From an uncultured Helicobacteraceae bacterium (lineage in GTDB: Bacteria; Campylobacterota; Campylobacteria; Campylobacterales; Helicobacteraceae), in contig CALUUD010000001.1 in the NCBI GenBank assembly GCA_944323885.1, positions 372,001 to 436,000 on the forward strand: a stretch of 64,000 nt of DNA. The letters run 5' to 3'. The notes under the pieces are model-generated. The model did no database searches and was not told where the DNA came from. It was given only the letters and a program-made list of their open reading frames with translations. The position numbers and the translations under genes are program-made. Of this stretch, positions 55,968 through 64,000 are shown one piece after another. The first letter of the stretch is position 1, and each line of letters opens with the position of its first letter.

Positions 55968-58895
55968 TTATTCTTCTATATCTAATTCTATTGAATTAGG
56001 GGATTTTGATTTTGTAGGTTTTTGTTTATTTATAGGCTTTGATTGTTTTGGTTTTTCTAACTCTTTATTTTCTTCTATTTTTTGCTCTTGTTTTGTTTCT
56101 TGTGGTTTTAATATTGTTATATTAAATTTATTTTCCAAATATACATTTTTGAAATCTTCATTATAATTTAAGTATGGAGCAAATTCAGAATCTTTTTGTT
56201 TAATCAATACACTATAATCACCATTATTTTCTGAATCTAATATAATACTTTGTCTTCCTTCAGATACGTAATTAGAATTCTCAATATTTAAATTTGTTTT
56301 AATATAATCATTACTTAGATAAAAATCACTCGGATGTTCTCTATTTATATACCAATTTGGACTATCTATAGAGATACCATCAATATTTAAATATTTTTCT
56401 AAAATTTTTGTATCACAATTTTTGCAATATATTAGATATTTTAAATCTAGAATTGCCTTGTTATTATTTGTATAATTTATATTTTTTTCTATCTTTCCTC
56501 TAGCAAATAATACACCAATGGGAGTAGAATCTTCTGTTAATCTATCATATACTATCAAATCATTATATTCGTATGTATTTCCATTGTTTTTAAATCTAAT
56601 ATCAAACATAAGATCTGTTAATTTTATTTCTTTTGGTTCTATTAAATCATTTTGATTGATTTTTATTATATTTTTATAATTATTTAGAATTTTTGATATA
56701 CCAAAATATGCATCAATATTAGCTATTTGTTTATCATTAAATTCATCTAAATAAATATTTATTTTTGAATTTAATCTATCTGTAACACTTCTTTTAAATT
56801 CTATTTGTGATTGAGAATCTAAATTTAATTCTATGATTCCATGATTGCAATTTTTATTTATACTAATTATTTCATTTTTATTATTTATTGCACTTAATTG
56901 AATATTTAATACAGGATTATATTTAAATGTGTTTCTATCTTCTAATTGACCATAATATGCTATTTTGTATGGCGAAATTATGTCAGTTTTTATCATAAAA
57001 TTAGCAGGGATAACATTTATATTTTTTTTAATATTAACTTCTGTACATTTAGGTTCAATTCCATTTCCACATTTTTTATCATCACCTTCTATATTAAAAT
57101 TAATATTAAGATTTCCATTTGTTATTGTATTAGCAATAAAAGATGATATAGATTCATCAGCTTTTCCATTATTAAAATTTATTACCATCGGATCTTTAAT
57201 AAATATATCATTGTTTGGATATCCACATTTATTTTGTATAAATTTTAAATTATTATTATTTGCGATTAATTTACCATTAAATCCGTTGTCAATTTCACCT
57301 TCTAAATTCAATGCTTTTGAACCCTCAAAAGATACATCAATAACTCCAGCTTTTAAGCTTAGTACAGTATTAAAAATAGAATCTTTAAAATTCGTTTCTA
57401 ATTGAAATTTAGCAGGATTTACTTGTATTGTATTTGTTTCTACTTGTAGATTTTGGCTTTTGCATATTATTTTTGTTTGATTATTTATTGACTTAGGAAA
57501 TTTTAAATCAATTCTAGTGAATCTATTATTTTCACTAAGATTAAACATATTTTGAATATTTTCACCATAGTAATCTAATACTTCACATTTTACATCAATA
57601 TTGTTATTTGTGAGATTTACTACATATATAGAATTTACATTATTTGATGATGATATTTTATTCCAGATTACATTTTTGTATGGAGTAATATAATTATCTA
57701 AGCAACTAATATTCCCATTGCATAATTTATTATATTTATTAAAAATATCTTTTTCAATGATAACAAAATTGTCTTGATTACTAATATTTGTGTTTATATA
57801 GTCTTTATTATCTTCTACAATATTAGAATTTTCAATATCTACTATGTTTTCTGATACCTCTTGACTAGGTATTTCTGTCTGAATTTCTATATCATTAGAT
57901 TTTGTAATTTCTATTACTTCATTTTCAATATTATTTTTTGAATTATATTCATCTATTACTTCTTTATTAAATGCCAATTGAACAGATGAAAAACATTTTC
58001 CACTATTTTGGCTTTGTATATTTGCATCATCAAGTGAATTATTAGATGTAATTTTTCCACTTTCAATAAATATTCCATAATTAGGATCTATATCTAGATT
58101 CTCAATAATTATATTTGGTTCTTCATTATTTTTAATAAGCCTTTTTAATAAATAGTTTTTATTATTTATGTCAAATGGATTTACCTCAGGACCACATATT
58201 ATATTTCCATTATAAGACATTATGGACGCATCTTTTGGATTTACAGAATATATTCCATTGGTGGTTAAGTTTGTATCCATATCATATCTATTAGAAATAT
58301 TATCATCATCTATCATATCTATAAAATCTTTTTCATCTTTTCCACCAAAGAAAGTATTTAATTTTATATTTGAATTATTACCACTTGGCATAATTATTGC
58401 ATCAGCATTTATTTTTGAACCTCTTTGTAATATTAAATTGCTTTTACCATTTGTTCCTTCTATAATTTCTAATATAAAATTTTTAGGATTTTTGGAGTTT
58501 ATTCTTATTCCACTATCTAATATCATATCACCAGCTACAATGAGCATTATATTGTCATTTTTTAATTCAATCTCTTTATTTGTTTTTAATGAATAGCTGT
58601 TATCTTCATTACTCCTATTTTCAAAAAATATACCTTCTGTGAACAATTCTTCATCTTTAACTATAGAACAATCTATAACATCATACTCTTTATTCTCATA
58701 CTGAAATTTTCCATCATAAATACAAGATTTATATTTTGTAAAAATATTATTGTTTGAATCTATAAATTTATGTAACAAAATTGGAGGGTTATCTATATCT
58801 AATTCACACTCTTTTTGATTTTTATTACTAAAATCACAACTATCTGCAAACGCAAAAATTACAAAATAAAATAAAGATAAAATTATTTTTAGCAT
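55968..58895 (-). CDS. large secreted Cys-containing protein, MshQ/DUF6701-like
   Basis: 975 residues. Signal peptide (1-17, cleavage near FADS), a first part (20-300) with filament-like text (ENRSNEDNSYSL, LIVAGDMILDSGIRI, NIKLNTFFGG), an acidic Asn/Ile/Glu linker (300-400), then beta-sandwich-type repeats. Two blocks, VNPAKFQLETNF (near 495) and VIPANFMIKTD (near 630), with later YYGQLEDR.. and IGVLFARGKIE, recall the PA-F motif and C-terminal region of MshQ/DUF6701 surface proteins. The last ~45 residues are Lys/Pro/Gln/Glu-rich. About 20 cysteines suggest disulfides. Stands alone, head-on to ruvC. Function unknown; family call tentative. Confidence 0.6.
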   Translation of the reverse strand: MLKIILSLFYFVIFAFADSCDFSNKNQKECELDIDNPPILLHKFIDSNNNIFTKYKSCIYDGKFQYENKEYDVIDCSIVKDEELFTEGIFFENRSNEDNSYSLKTNKEIELKNDNIMLIVAGDMILDSGIRINSKNPKNFILEIIEGTNGKSNLILQRGSKINADAIIMPSGNNSNIKLNTFFGGKDEKDFIDMIDDDNISNRYDMDTNLTTNGIYSVNPKDASIMSYNGNIICGPEVNPFDINNKNYLLKRLIKNNEEPNIIIENLDIDPNYGIFIESGKITSNNSLDDANIQSQNSGKCFSSVQLAFNKEVIDEYNSKNNIENEVIEITKSNDIEIQTEIPSQEVSENIVDIENSNIVEDNKDYINTNISNQDNFVIIEKDIFNKYNKLCNGNISCLDNYITPYKNVIWNKISSSNNVNSIYVVNLTNNNIDVKCEVLDYYGENIQNMFNLSENNRFTRIDLKFPKSINNQTKIICKSQNLQVETNTIQVNPAKFQLETNFKDSIFNTVLSLKAGVIDVSFEGSKALNLEGEIDNGFNGKLIANNNNLKFIQNKCGYPNNDIFIKDPMVINFNNGKADESISSFIANTITNGNLNINFNIEGDDKKCGNGIEPKCTEVNIKKNINVIPANFMIKTDIISPYKIAYYGQLEDRNTFKYNPVLNIQLSAINNKNEIISINKNCNHGIIELNLDSQSQIEFKRSVTDRLNSKINIYLDEFNDKQIANIDAYFGISKILNNYKNIIKINQNDLIEPKEIKLTDLMFDIRFKNNGNTYEYNDLIVYDRLTEDSTPIGVLFARGKIEKNINYTNNNKAILDLKYLIYCKNCDTKILEKYLNIDGISIDSPNWYINREHPSDFYLSNDYIKTNLNIENSNYVSEGRQSIILDSENNGDYSVLIKQKDSEFAPYLNYNEDFKNVYLENKFNITILKPQETKQEQKIEENKELEKPKQSKPINKQKPTKSKSPNSIELDIEE

Positions 58896-59004
58896 TATGT
58901 TCCCTTAATTTCTGTAAAACTACGGATTTTATCTAAAGTTACATACAGATATCTACAAAAATCTGATTATTAACTATAAAAATATGTATTTTAATTCATT
59001 TTTG

Positions 59005-59973
59005 CTATTTTTTAAAGATTTTTTTAATATTTGAAATATTTAATTTCTTTATATTTCTTAGTATTTTAAATGCTTTTGTATAATTTTTATTATATATTTT
59101 ATACCAAGAGTCATTTTTTCTCCTAAATGCTTTATCAATTTTTTGATTAAAAATATTATCTATAAAATTATCAAATTCTTTATTTTTTTCTTCTATATAA
59201 TCATCTATAAATACCTTTTCTTGTAACATTTTTAAATATTTTTCATCGTTATTGTCTAGAATCTTTATACTTTCTAATGCATCACCAAAATCATCATAAT
59301 CATTAATATTAATAAAACTTTTTTTATTAATTCCTCCTCCAATTGGATGATGTTTATCTCCCCAATATATAGGTATTGTTCCAGCAGCAAATGCTTGTAT
59401 AATTTTTTCCGTACAATATCCATTTGTACTAGAATTTTCAAATGCAATACTAAATTTGTAATTTTTCATAAAATTATATTTTGCATCTTCTTCCATAGGC
59501 AATATTTTATTAATATTATTTCTATCTTTCCCTGCAGAATCTACTTTTTTATATTTGTTTAAAAAGTCAAAAAAATCACCTCTAATTTTTGAGCTTTTAG
59601 TATTTGAAAAAATATAATTACAAAATTTTGTTTTATGAGATATATTATTTATTTTGTGTTTTTCTAAAGCTCTATTAAGATCTTTTTCATACATGAAAAA
59701 TAATGGATAATATATATATCTATCATCAAATTTTATATGATTCATTCCTATTGCATAATCACATATATTAAAGTCAGGTGATATATTTTCACCTATAAAT
59801 AGTATCCTAATACAATCATAATCTAAATGTCTATATCCAAATACAGAATAAATTATATAATCAGGATCTTCAGATTCTATGACTTGAAATCTTTTTCTTA
59901 ATTTTTTTATTATAAAGTTATTATCAAATGAATCATCCCACCAATCAACAACTTTTACCTTGATTTGTTTCAT
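59005..59973 (-). CDS. alpha-1,3-fucosyltransferase family protein (GT10)
   Basis: 322 residues. The GT10 donor-binding signature is clear near 172-206: YKFSIAFENSSTNGYCTEK followed by IIQAFAAGTIPIYWGD, as in H. pylori FutA/FutB. It would move fucose from GDP-fucose to an LPS or other glycan acceptor, a step in Lewis-type antigen mimicry. The C-terminus (last ~45 residues) is very basic and amphipathic, suited to membrane docking, but the heptad repeats of H. pylori enzymes are absent. I saw no long C or G slippage tract inside. Starts nine bases after the htrA stop, ATG preceded by AAGGA. Confidence 0.88.
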   Translation of the reverse strand: MKQIKVKVVDWWDDSFDNNFIIKKLRKRFQVIESEDPDYIIYSVFGYRHLDYDCIRILFIGENISPDFNICDYAIGMNHIKFDDRYIYYPLFFMYEKDLNRALEKHKINNISHKTKFCNYIFSNTKSSKIRGDFFDFLNKYKKVDSAGKDRNNINKILPMEEDAKYNFMKNYKFSIAFENSSTNGYCTEKIIQAFAAGTIPIYWGDKHHPIGGGINKKSFININDYDDFGDALESIKILDNNDEKYLKMLQEKVFIDDYIEEKNKEFDNFIDNIFNQKIDKAFRRKNDSWYKIYNKNYTKAFKILRNIKKLNISNIKKIFKK

Positions 59974-59981
59974 TCCTTGCC

Positions 59982-61406
59982 TTATTCTAATACTATGGTT
60001 CTAACTCCATCTCTTTTATATACTAGCATTCTTTTTGCTTGTTTTTTATACTTCTTCATAGCACTATTAAAATCTTTTGTATTATTAATTGATATATCTT
60101 CTATTTGAAATATTATGTCTCCTTTTTCAAATCCAACTTCATATGCTTTGCTATTTTCTACAACATTACTAACAATTACACCATTAAAATTATTAGAAAG
60201 TCTATTTGCTTGTCTTATTTGATTTGTTATATCCTCTACACTTAATCCATAATTTATATTTGCAGCTGCATTCTTATTTTGCATTTGTCCAGCTTGTGCC
60301 ACTTCATTATTTTCTAATTTATCTAGTTTTACTCTAGTTGTATATTCTTTTTTATCTCTCATATATTTTATTGTTACAACTTCATTTGGACTAAATGATC
60401 CTATTATATTTTTTAATTCTGAAGCACTTGATATTGTTTTATTATTTACAGCAATTATTAAGTCCCAAACTTTCAAACCTGCTTTAGCTGCTGCTGAATT
60501 GCTATCTACATTTATTAATACAGCTCCTATTCTGCCATTATATAAATTTGATAAATTATCTGTTACATCTTGAATTCCAACTCCTAAAAATCCTCTTTCA
60601 ATACTACCTTTTTCTATTAATACGCTTGTTATTCTTTTTACCATATCAGATGGTATTGCAAAACCGATTCCATGGTTTCCACCTGTTCTTGATAATATTG
60701 CAGTATTAATTCCAATTAATGCTCCACGAGAATCTACCAATGCTCCACCTGAATTCCCTGGGTTAATTGATGCATCAGTTTGTATAAAATTTTCATAATC
60801 ATTTATACCCATTGATGTTTTATTAAGTGCAGATACAATACCTTGTGTTACAGTTTCTCCAACACCAAAAGGATTTCCTATTGCAAACACAACATCACCT
60901 ATCATTAAATCATTACTATCACCTATTTTTGCAAAAGGAAGGTTTTTTGCATTTATCTTAATTACTGCTAAATCACTTCTTGGATCTTTACCTATTATTT
61001 TTGCTTCATATTCTTTTCTTGAATTATCAGGAAGTGATACTAAAATCTTATCTGCACCATCTATTACATGATTATTTGTAACTATATATCCATCATTTGA
61101 TACAATAACACCACTTCCAAGAGATCTTTCTATTCTATCTTTTGGCATATTGTTATACAAATCTCCAAAGAATTGTCTAAACAATGGATCATTAAATATG
61201 GGATGCCCACCTAGATTATTAGTAACTTTTTTTTGTGTGGATATATTTACTACACTTTTTTTAACTTCATTTATAGCATTGCTGTATGAATAAATAGAAT
61301 TTTGAGATGCACTTGCATTATTTCTTTGCGTAACAGCTGGCATTTCTTGAAAACTAAATGCATTTAAAAGCAAAAATGAAGTAATTAAAATACCTAACAC
61401 CTTCAT
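59982..61406 (-). CDS. htrA: periplasmic serine protease HtrA/DegP
   Basis: 474 residues. Signal peptide (about 1-18), trypsin-like domain with catalytic His113 (NNHVIDG), Asp145 (SDLAVIK) and Ser219 (GNSGGA), and two PDZ domains (about 265-355 and 385-470). Degrades or refolds damaged periplasmic proteins; the H. pylori and C. jejuni enzymes are also secreted and cut E-cadherin. Full length with all residues intact. Probably co-transcribed with the fucosyltransferase. Confidence 0.97.
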   Translation of the reverse strand: MKVLGILITSFLLLNAFSFQEMPAVTQRNNASASQNSIYSYSNAINEVKKSVVNISTQKKVTNNLGGHPIFNDPLFRQFFGDLYNNMPKDRIERSLGSGVIVSNDGYIVTNNHVIDGADKILVSLPDNSRKEYEAKIIGKDPRSDLAVIKINAKNLPFAKIGDSNDLMIGDVVFAIGNPFGVGETVTQGIVSALNKTSMGINDYENFIQTDASINPGNSGGALVDSRGALIGINTAILSRTGGNHGIGFAIPSDMVKRITSVLIEKGSIERGFLGVGIQDVTDNLSNLYNGRIGAVLINVDSNSAAAKAGLKVWDLIIAVNNKTISSASELKNIIGSFSPNEVVTIKYMRDKKEYTTRVKLDKLENNEVAQAGQMQNKNAAANINYGLSVEDITNQIRQANRLSNNFNGVIVSNVVENSKAYEVGFEKGDIIFQIEDISINNTKDFNSAMKKYKKQAKRMLVYKRDGVRTIVLE

Positions 61407-61502
61407 GATTATTCCTTAACATAGTATTTTTATATTTTTTAATTATATATCAATTATGTAAATTATTTATATACAATTTATATATGAAGTCTTGATATTT
61501 TT

Positions 61503-62189
61503 TTATTTTTTAAATATATTTGAGCCTATACGGAGCATATTTGCACCATTTGCAATAGCTATTTTATAATCACTACTCATACCACAGGATAATATATTTG
61601 CCCCATAGTTTTGTAATTTATCAAATATATCTTTTGTTTTTTTAAAACAAGATTCTATTATTTGTTTATTTTCTGTATTAGCAGCAATTGTCATTATCCC
61701 TTCTAATTTTATATTTGGAGCAATATCTATTATTTTTTTATATGCATCTATTGCTTCATCTGTATTAAAACCACTTTTTGTGTATTCATTCGAACTATTT
61801 ATTTGTAACAAACATTTTAATTTTATATTTTCTCTTTCTAGTCTAATTTGTAATTCTTTTGCTAATTCTATAGAATCTAGTGATTGCACCATGGATGGTT
61901 TTATTTTTATTAATTGATTAATTTTATTTTTTTGTATTGTTCCTATCATGTGCCATTGTATAGGTAGATTTTCTAATTTATATGATTTTTCCTTTAAATC
62001 TTGGATTTTATTTTCACCAAATGTTCTATGCCCAGCATTATAAAGTGCTTCTATATCACTTATATTTGTATATTTTGACACAGCTACAAGTCTTATTATT
62101 TGATGTGAAGAATACTTTAATCTTTCTTTTTCTATTTCTTCTATTAAGTTTCTTAAATTATTTTTTAATTGATTTTGTCTACTATCCAT
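61503..62189 (-). CDS. YggS/PLPBP-type pyridoxal-phosphate homeostasis protein
   Basis: 228 residues, single alanine-racemase-type barrel. PLP lysine is Lys39 in LVAVSKYTNI; further marks are TFGENKIQDL, WHMIGTIQKNK, LQINSSNEYTKSGF, LEGIMTIA and LSCGMSSDYKIAI with terminal LRIGSNIF. The family binds PLP without known catalysis and balances vitamin B6 and amino-acid pools. Overlaps the rseP end by eight bases. Confidence 0.94.
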   Translation of the reverse strand: MDSRQNQLKNNLRNLIEEIEKERLKYSSHQIIRLVAVSKYTNISDIEALYNAGHRTFGENKIQDLKEKSYKLENLPIQWHMIGTIQKNKINQLIKIKPSMVQSLDSIELAKELQIRLERENIKLKCLLQINSSNEYTKSGFNTDEAIDAYKKIIDIAPNIKLEGIMTIAANTENKQIIESCFKKTKDIFDKLQNYGANILSCGMSSDYKIAIANGANMLRIGSNIFKK

Positions 62190-63243
62190 TTTTTATAGCA
62201 ATTCTCCCTATATCATTGTATAGACCTAATACCATCAATCCAAATAATATAATCCAACCAAGAACTGTTAATTTGTATAGAATATTTTCATTTAAAGGTT
62301 TTTTTGTAATCCATTCATATAGTGTAAACATAATGTGTCCACCATCAAGTGCTGGTATTGGCAATAGATTTAAAATTCCAAGATTAATTGATATAAGTGC
62401 ACTTAAGCCAAGTAATGCCACAAATCCTGCTTCTTGTGCTTGAGATATTGCTTGAACTATGGCTATTGGTCCACCTAATTGATCTATTGGAAGTATTCCT
62501 ATTATTATTTTTTGAATACTAAGGATTATTAATTTTGCTGCAAATATTGTTTCATCAATTGCAAATGGTATGATTTCATCTATTCCATATTTAACTCTAT
62601 CTATATCACCTTTTGCTGCAATACCAATAAAACCTTGTTTTATGGTTTCACCAAATATATTTTTAGAATCTCTCATTTCAGGAATAATAGAGGTTTTAAA
62701 TATTTCGTTACCTCTTTTATATTCTATGATAACCTCTTTTTCTTGATTGTTTATATTTTGACTTATATCTCTCCAGGTTTTTATATCTTTACCATTTATT
62801 TTAATTATTGTGTCACCATTTATCAACCCTGCTTTTTGTGCAGGAGAATTTTCTATGGTTTTTCCTATAGTAGGCAAAATTGTGGTTATTCCATAAAATC
62901 CAATTATGATATACAAAATAAAAGCTAGTAATATATTTGCACCACTTCCTGCAAGTAGTATACATATTCTTTTCCATGGTGCTTTTGTGTTATAGCTATC
63001 ATCATCTTTGCTAGTTTTGCTAGGGTCTAAATCATCTTGTCCCTTCATCTTTACATAGCCACCAAGTGGTATTATAGAAATTGTATATTCTGTCTGTTTA
63101 TATTGTTTACTCCATATTTTTTTTCCAAAACCAATGCTGAAAACTTCTACTTTTACACCAAAAAGTCTCGCAATAAGAAAATGTCCACTTTCATGAAAAA
63201 AAATTAATATTGATAAAACAATAATCGAAATAATAATCCACAT
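62182..63243 (-). CDS. rseP: site-2 zinc metalloprotease RseP
   Basis: 353 residues, intramembrane protease. HExxH at residues 17-21 (FHESGHFL) inside the first helix, FGVKVEVFSIGFGKKIW, the GGYVKM beta-loop, one PDZ domain (about 120-200, SPAQKAGLINGDTIIKING) and the third zinc ligand in LGILNLLPIPALDGGHI. Cuts membrane-bound substrates such as anti-sigma factors or signal peptides; its targets in this phylum are poorly known. Five bases after pgsA. Confidence 0.95.
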   Translation of the reverse strand: MWIIISIIVLSILIFFHESGHFLIARLFGVKVEVFSIGFGKKIWSKQYKQTEYTISIIPLGGYVKMKGQDDLDPSKTSKDDDSYNTKAPWKRICILLAGSGANILLAFILYIIIGFYGITTILPTIGKTIENSPAQKAGLINGDTIIKINGKDIKTWRDISQNINNQEKEVIIEYKRGNEIFKTSIIPEMRDSKNIFGETIKQGFIGIAAKGDIDRVKYGIDEIIPFAIDETIFAAKLIILSIQKIIIGILPIDQLGGPIAIVQAISQAQEAGFVALLGLSALISINLGILNLLPIPALDGGHIMFTLYEWITKKPLNENILYKLTVLGWIILFGLMVLGLYNDIGRIAIKNG

Positions 63244-63248
63244 ATATC

Positions 63249-63791
63249 TTAGCTTTTATAGTATTGTTTTGTATATTCATATCCAGAATATATTGTTATT
63301 ATTGTTGCACACCATAGTAATAGTGTTCCACCTGGAAACAAATCCGCTAATAAGAATGCAATTGCGGCAATTTGAAACCCAGTTTTATATTTACCTAAAT
63401 TGCTAGCAGCTACATTTTTTCCATCACTAGCAGCCATTACTCTAAGTCCTGTTATAAAAAACTCTCTACTTAAAATCAAAAAAATAGCCCAAGGATTTGC
63501 TCTATCCAATATAAGCAATCCAATGAATGCACCAAGTATTAACATCTTATCTGCAAGTGGATCAAATACCTCACCAAATTTACTTTTTATATTATACATT
63601 CTTGCTATATAGCCATCAAAAAAATCAGTAAAACTTGCTATACAAAATATTAAACAAGCAAGATAATTAATCCAAGAATAATGAACCCAATTTGGTAGTA
63701 AACTATTACCATATAATATGACAATAAGCATTAGTATTGTTAATATGATTCTAACTACTGTTAATATGTTCGGTATATTCTTATAATACAT
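63249..63791 (-). CDS. pgsA: CDP-diacylglycerol-glycerol-3-phosphate 3-phosphatidyltransferase
   Basis: 180 residues, four or more transmembrane helices. The CDP-alcohol transferase signature is complete: DGYIARMYNIKSKFG followed by EVFDPLADKM (D-G-x2-A-R-x8-G-x3-D-x3-D). Makes phosphatidylglycerol-phosphate at the inner membrane. Order SDR-pgsA recalls HP1014-HP1016, and pgsA-rseP recalls Cj1067-Cj1068 (both from memory). ATG at 63791. Confidence 0.95.
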   Translation of the reverse strand: MYYKNIPNILTVVRIILTILMLIVILYGNSLLPNWVHYSWINYLACLIFCIASFTDFFDGYIARMYNIKSKFGEVFDPLADKMLILGAFIGLLILDRANPWAIFLILSREFFITGLRVMAASDGKNVAASNLGKYKTGFQIAAIAFLLADLFPGGTLLLWCATIITIYSGYEYTKQYYKS

Positions 63792-63816
63792 ATGTTTTAT
63801 AATAGATTAGTTTAAA

Positions 63817-64000
63817 TTATTTAAATGTTGTTCCACCATCAATTACTATTGTTTGACCTGTTAGCCAACCACTTTGTGTTTTATCACATAAGAAAAATGC
63901 AGCACCTGCTAAATCTTTTGGATCTCCCATTCTTTTTAATGGAGATTGCTCTTCTACTTTTGCCTTTACTTCATCATAATCTGGAAAAGCTCTAAGTGCA
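63817..64000 (-). CDS. short-chain dehydrogenase/reductase, C-terminal part (cut by window edge)
   Basis: Only the last 60 residues are present, ending GQTIVIDGGTTFK. The text ALRAFPDYDEV.. QSPLKRMGDPKDLAGAAFFLCDKTQSGWLTGQ is the standard C-terminal part of classical SDR enzymes, including the R-x-G-xP/ED turn and the final V-DGG. Oxidoreductase class is certain, substrate is not; position next to pgsA recalls H. pylori HP1014. Probably first in the pgsA-rseP-yggS run. Confidence 0.85.
   Translation of the reverse strand, partial: ALRAFPDYDEVKAKVEEQSPLKRMGDPKDLAGAAFFLCDKTQSGWLTGQTIVIDGGTTFK

Overview
The window is a gene-dense, very AT-rich stretch of a Campylobacterota chromosome, most like Helicobacteraceae. 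Evidence: a fused ispDF gene next to an HP1021/Cj1608-type orphan regulator, the futalosine enzyme MqnE, the fliF-fliG-fliH-dxs block, CheV, a GT10 fucosyltransferase, an HtrA protease and a ruvC / dnaA-dnaN origin region. Gene order matches H. pylori and C. jejuni only in blocks (recalled, not searched), so I do not name a species. Many starts are TTG or GTG with an AAGG/GGAG ribosome site. No interval without a gene exceeds 300 bases, and I see no CRISPR array, insertion sequence or prophage.

Layout. 1-4.2 kb: regulator (cut by the window edge), ispDF, then thiC-mrp. 4.2-9.2 kb: a small outer-membrane protein with a G9 tract in its promoter, an alpha/beta hydrolase, a DUF2393-like protein, hisIE, an SPFH protein and ilvE. 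9.2-14.6 kb: an FtsK without membrane domain, a 55-aa plus 482-aa unknown pair, cutA and mqnE. 14.7-17.7 kb: an ExeA-like ATPase with an SH3b membrane partner, aroE, a DUF305-like secreted protein and tRNA-Ser(GCU). 17.9-26.3 kb: pta-ackA, aspA, yceI, moaA, and a TonB receptor with a PepSY-type partner behind a large inverted repeat. 26.3-33 kb: purM-plsY-folB, a complete MCE lipid transporter (mlaE-mlaF-mlaD plus lipoprotein) and gltX. 33-40.3 kb: membrane protein, dxs, fliH, fliG, fliF, hisC, all leftward. 40.4-43.8 kb: phosphohexomutase, pyrC, mnmH. 43.9-48.1 kb: YbiT-type ABC-F, a short MMPL-type protein, cheV. 48.4-50.5 kb: metA and an argG of clearly foreign composition.

50.5-56 kb is the replication origin region: gyrB, dnaN and dnaA run leftward and ruvC rightward. 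Between dnaA and ruvC lie three exact-spaced 11-bp repeats carrying the TTCAC DnaA-box core. 56-64 kb is a leftward run: a large MshQ-like secreted protein, a GT10 alpha-1,3-fucosyltransferase, htrA, a YggS-type PLP protein, rseP, pgsA and the end of an SDR gene cut by the right edge.

Functionally the window is mostly housekeeping (isoprenoids, thiamine, purine, pyrimidine, His, Arg, Met, shikimate, menaquinone, replication, flagellar switch) with envelope modules between. The most unusual parts are the G9 promoter tract, the foreign argG, the phased origin repeats, the membrane-free FtsK, the ATPase/SH3b pair that resembles a split ExeA, and the uncharacterised 55-aa/482-aa pair. I did not find a clearly new multi-gene defence-type system.
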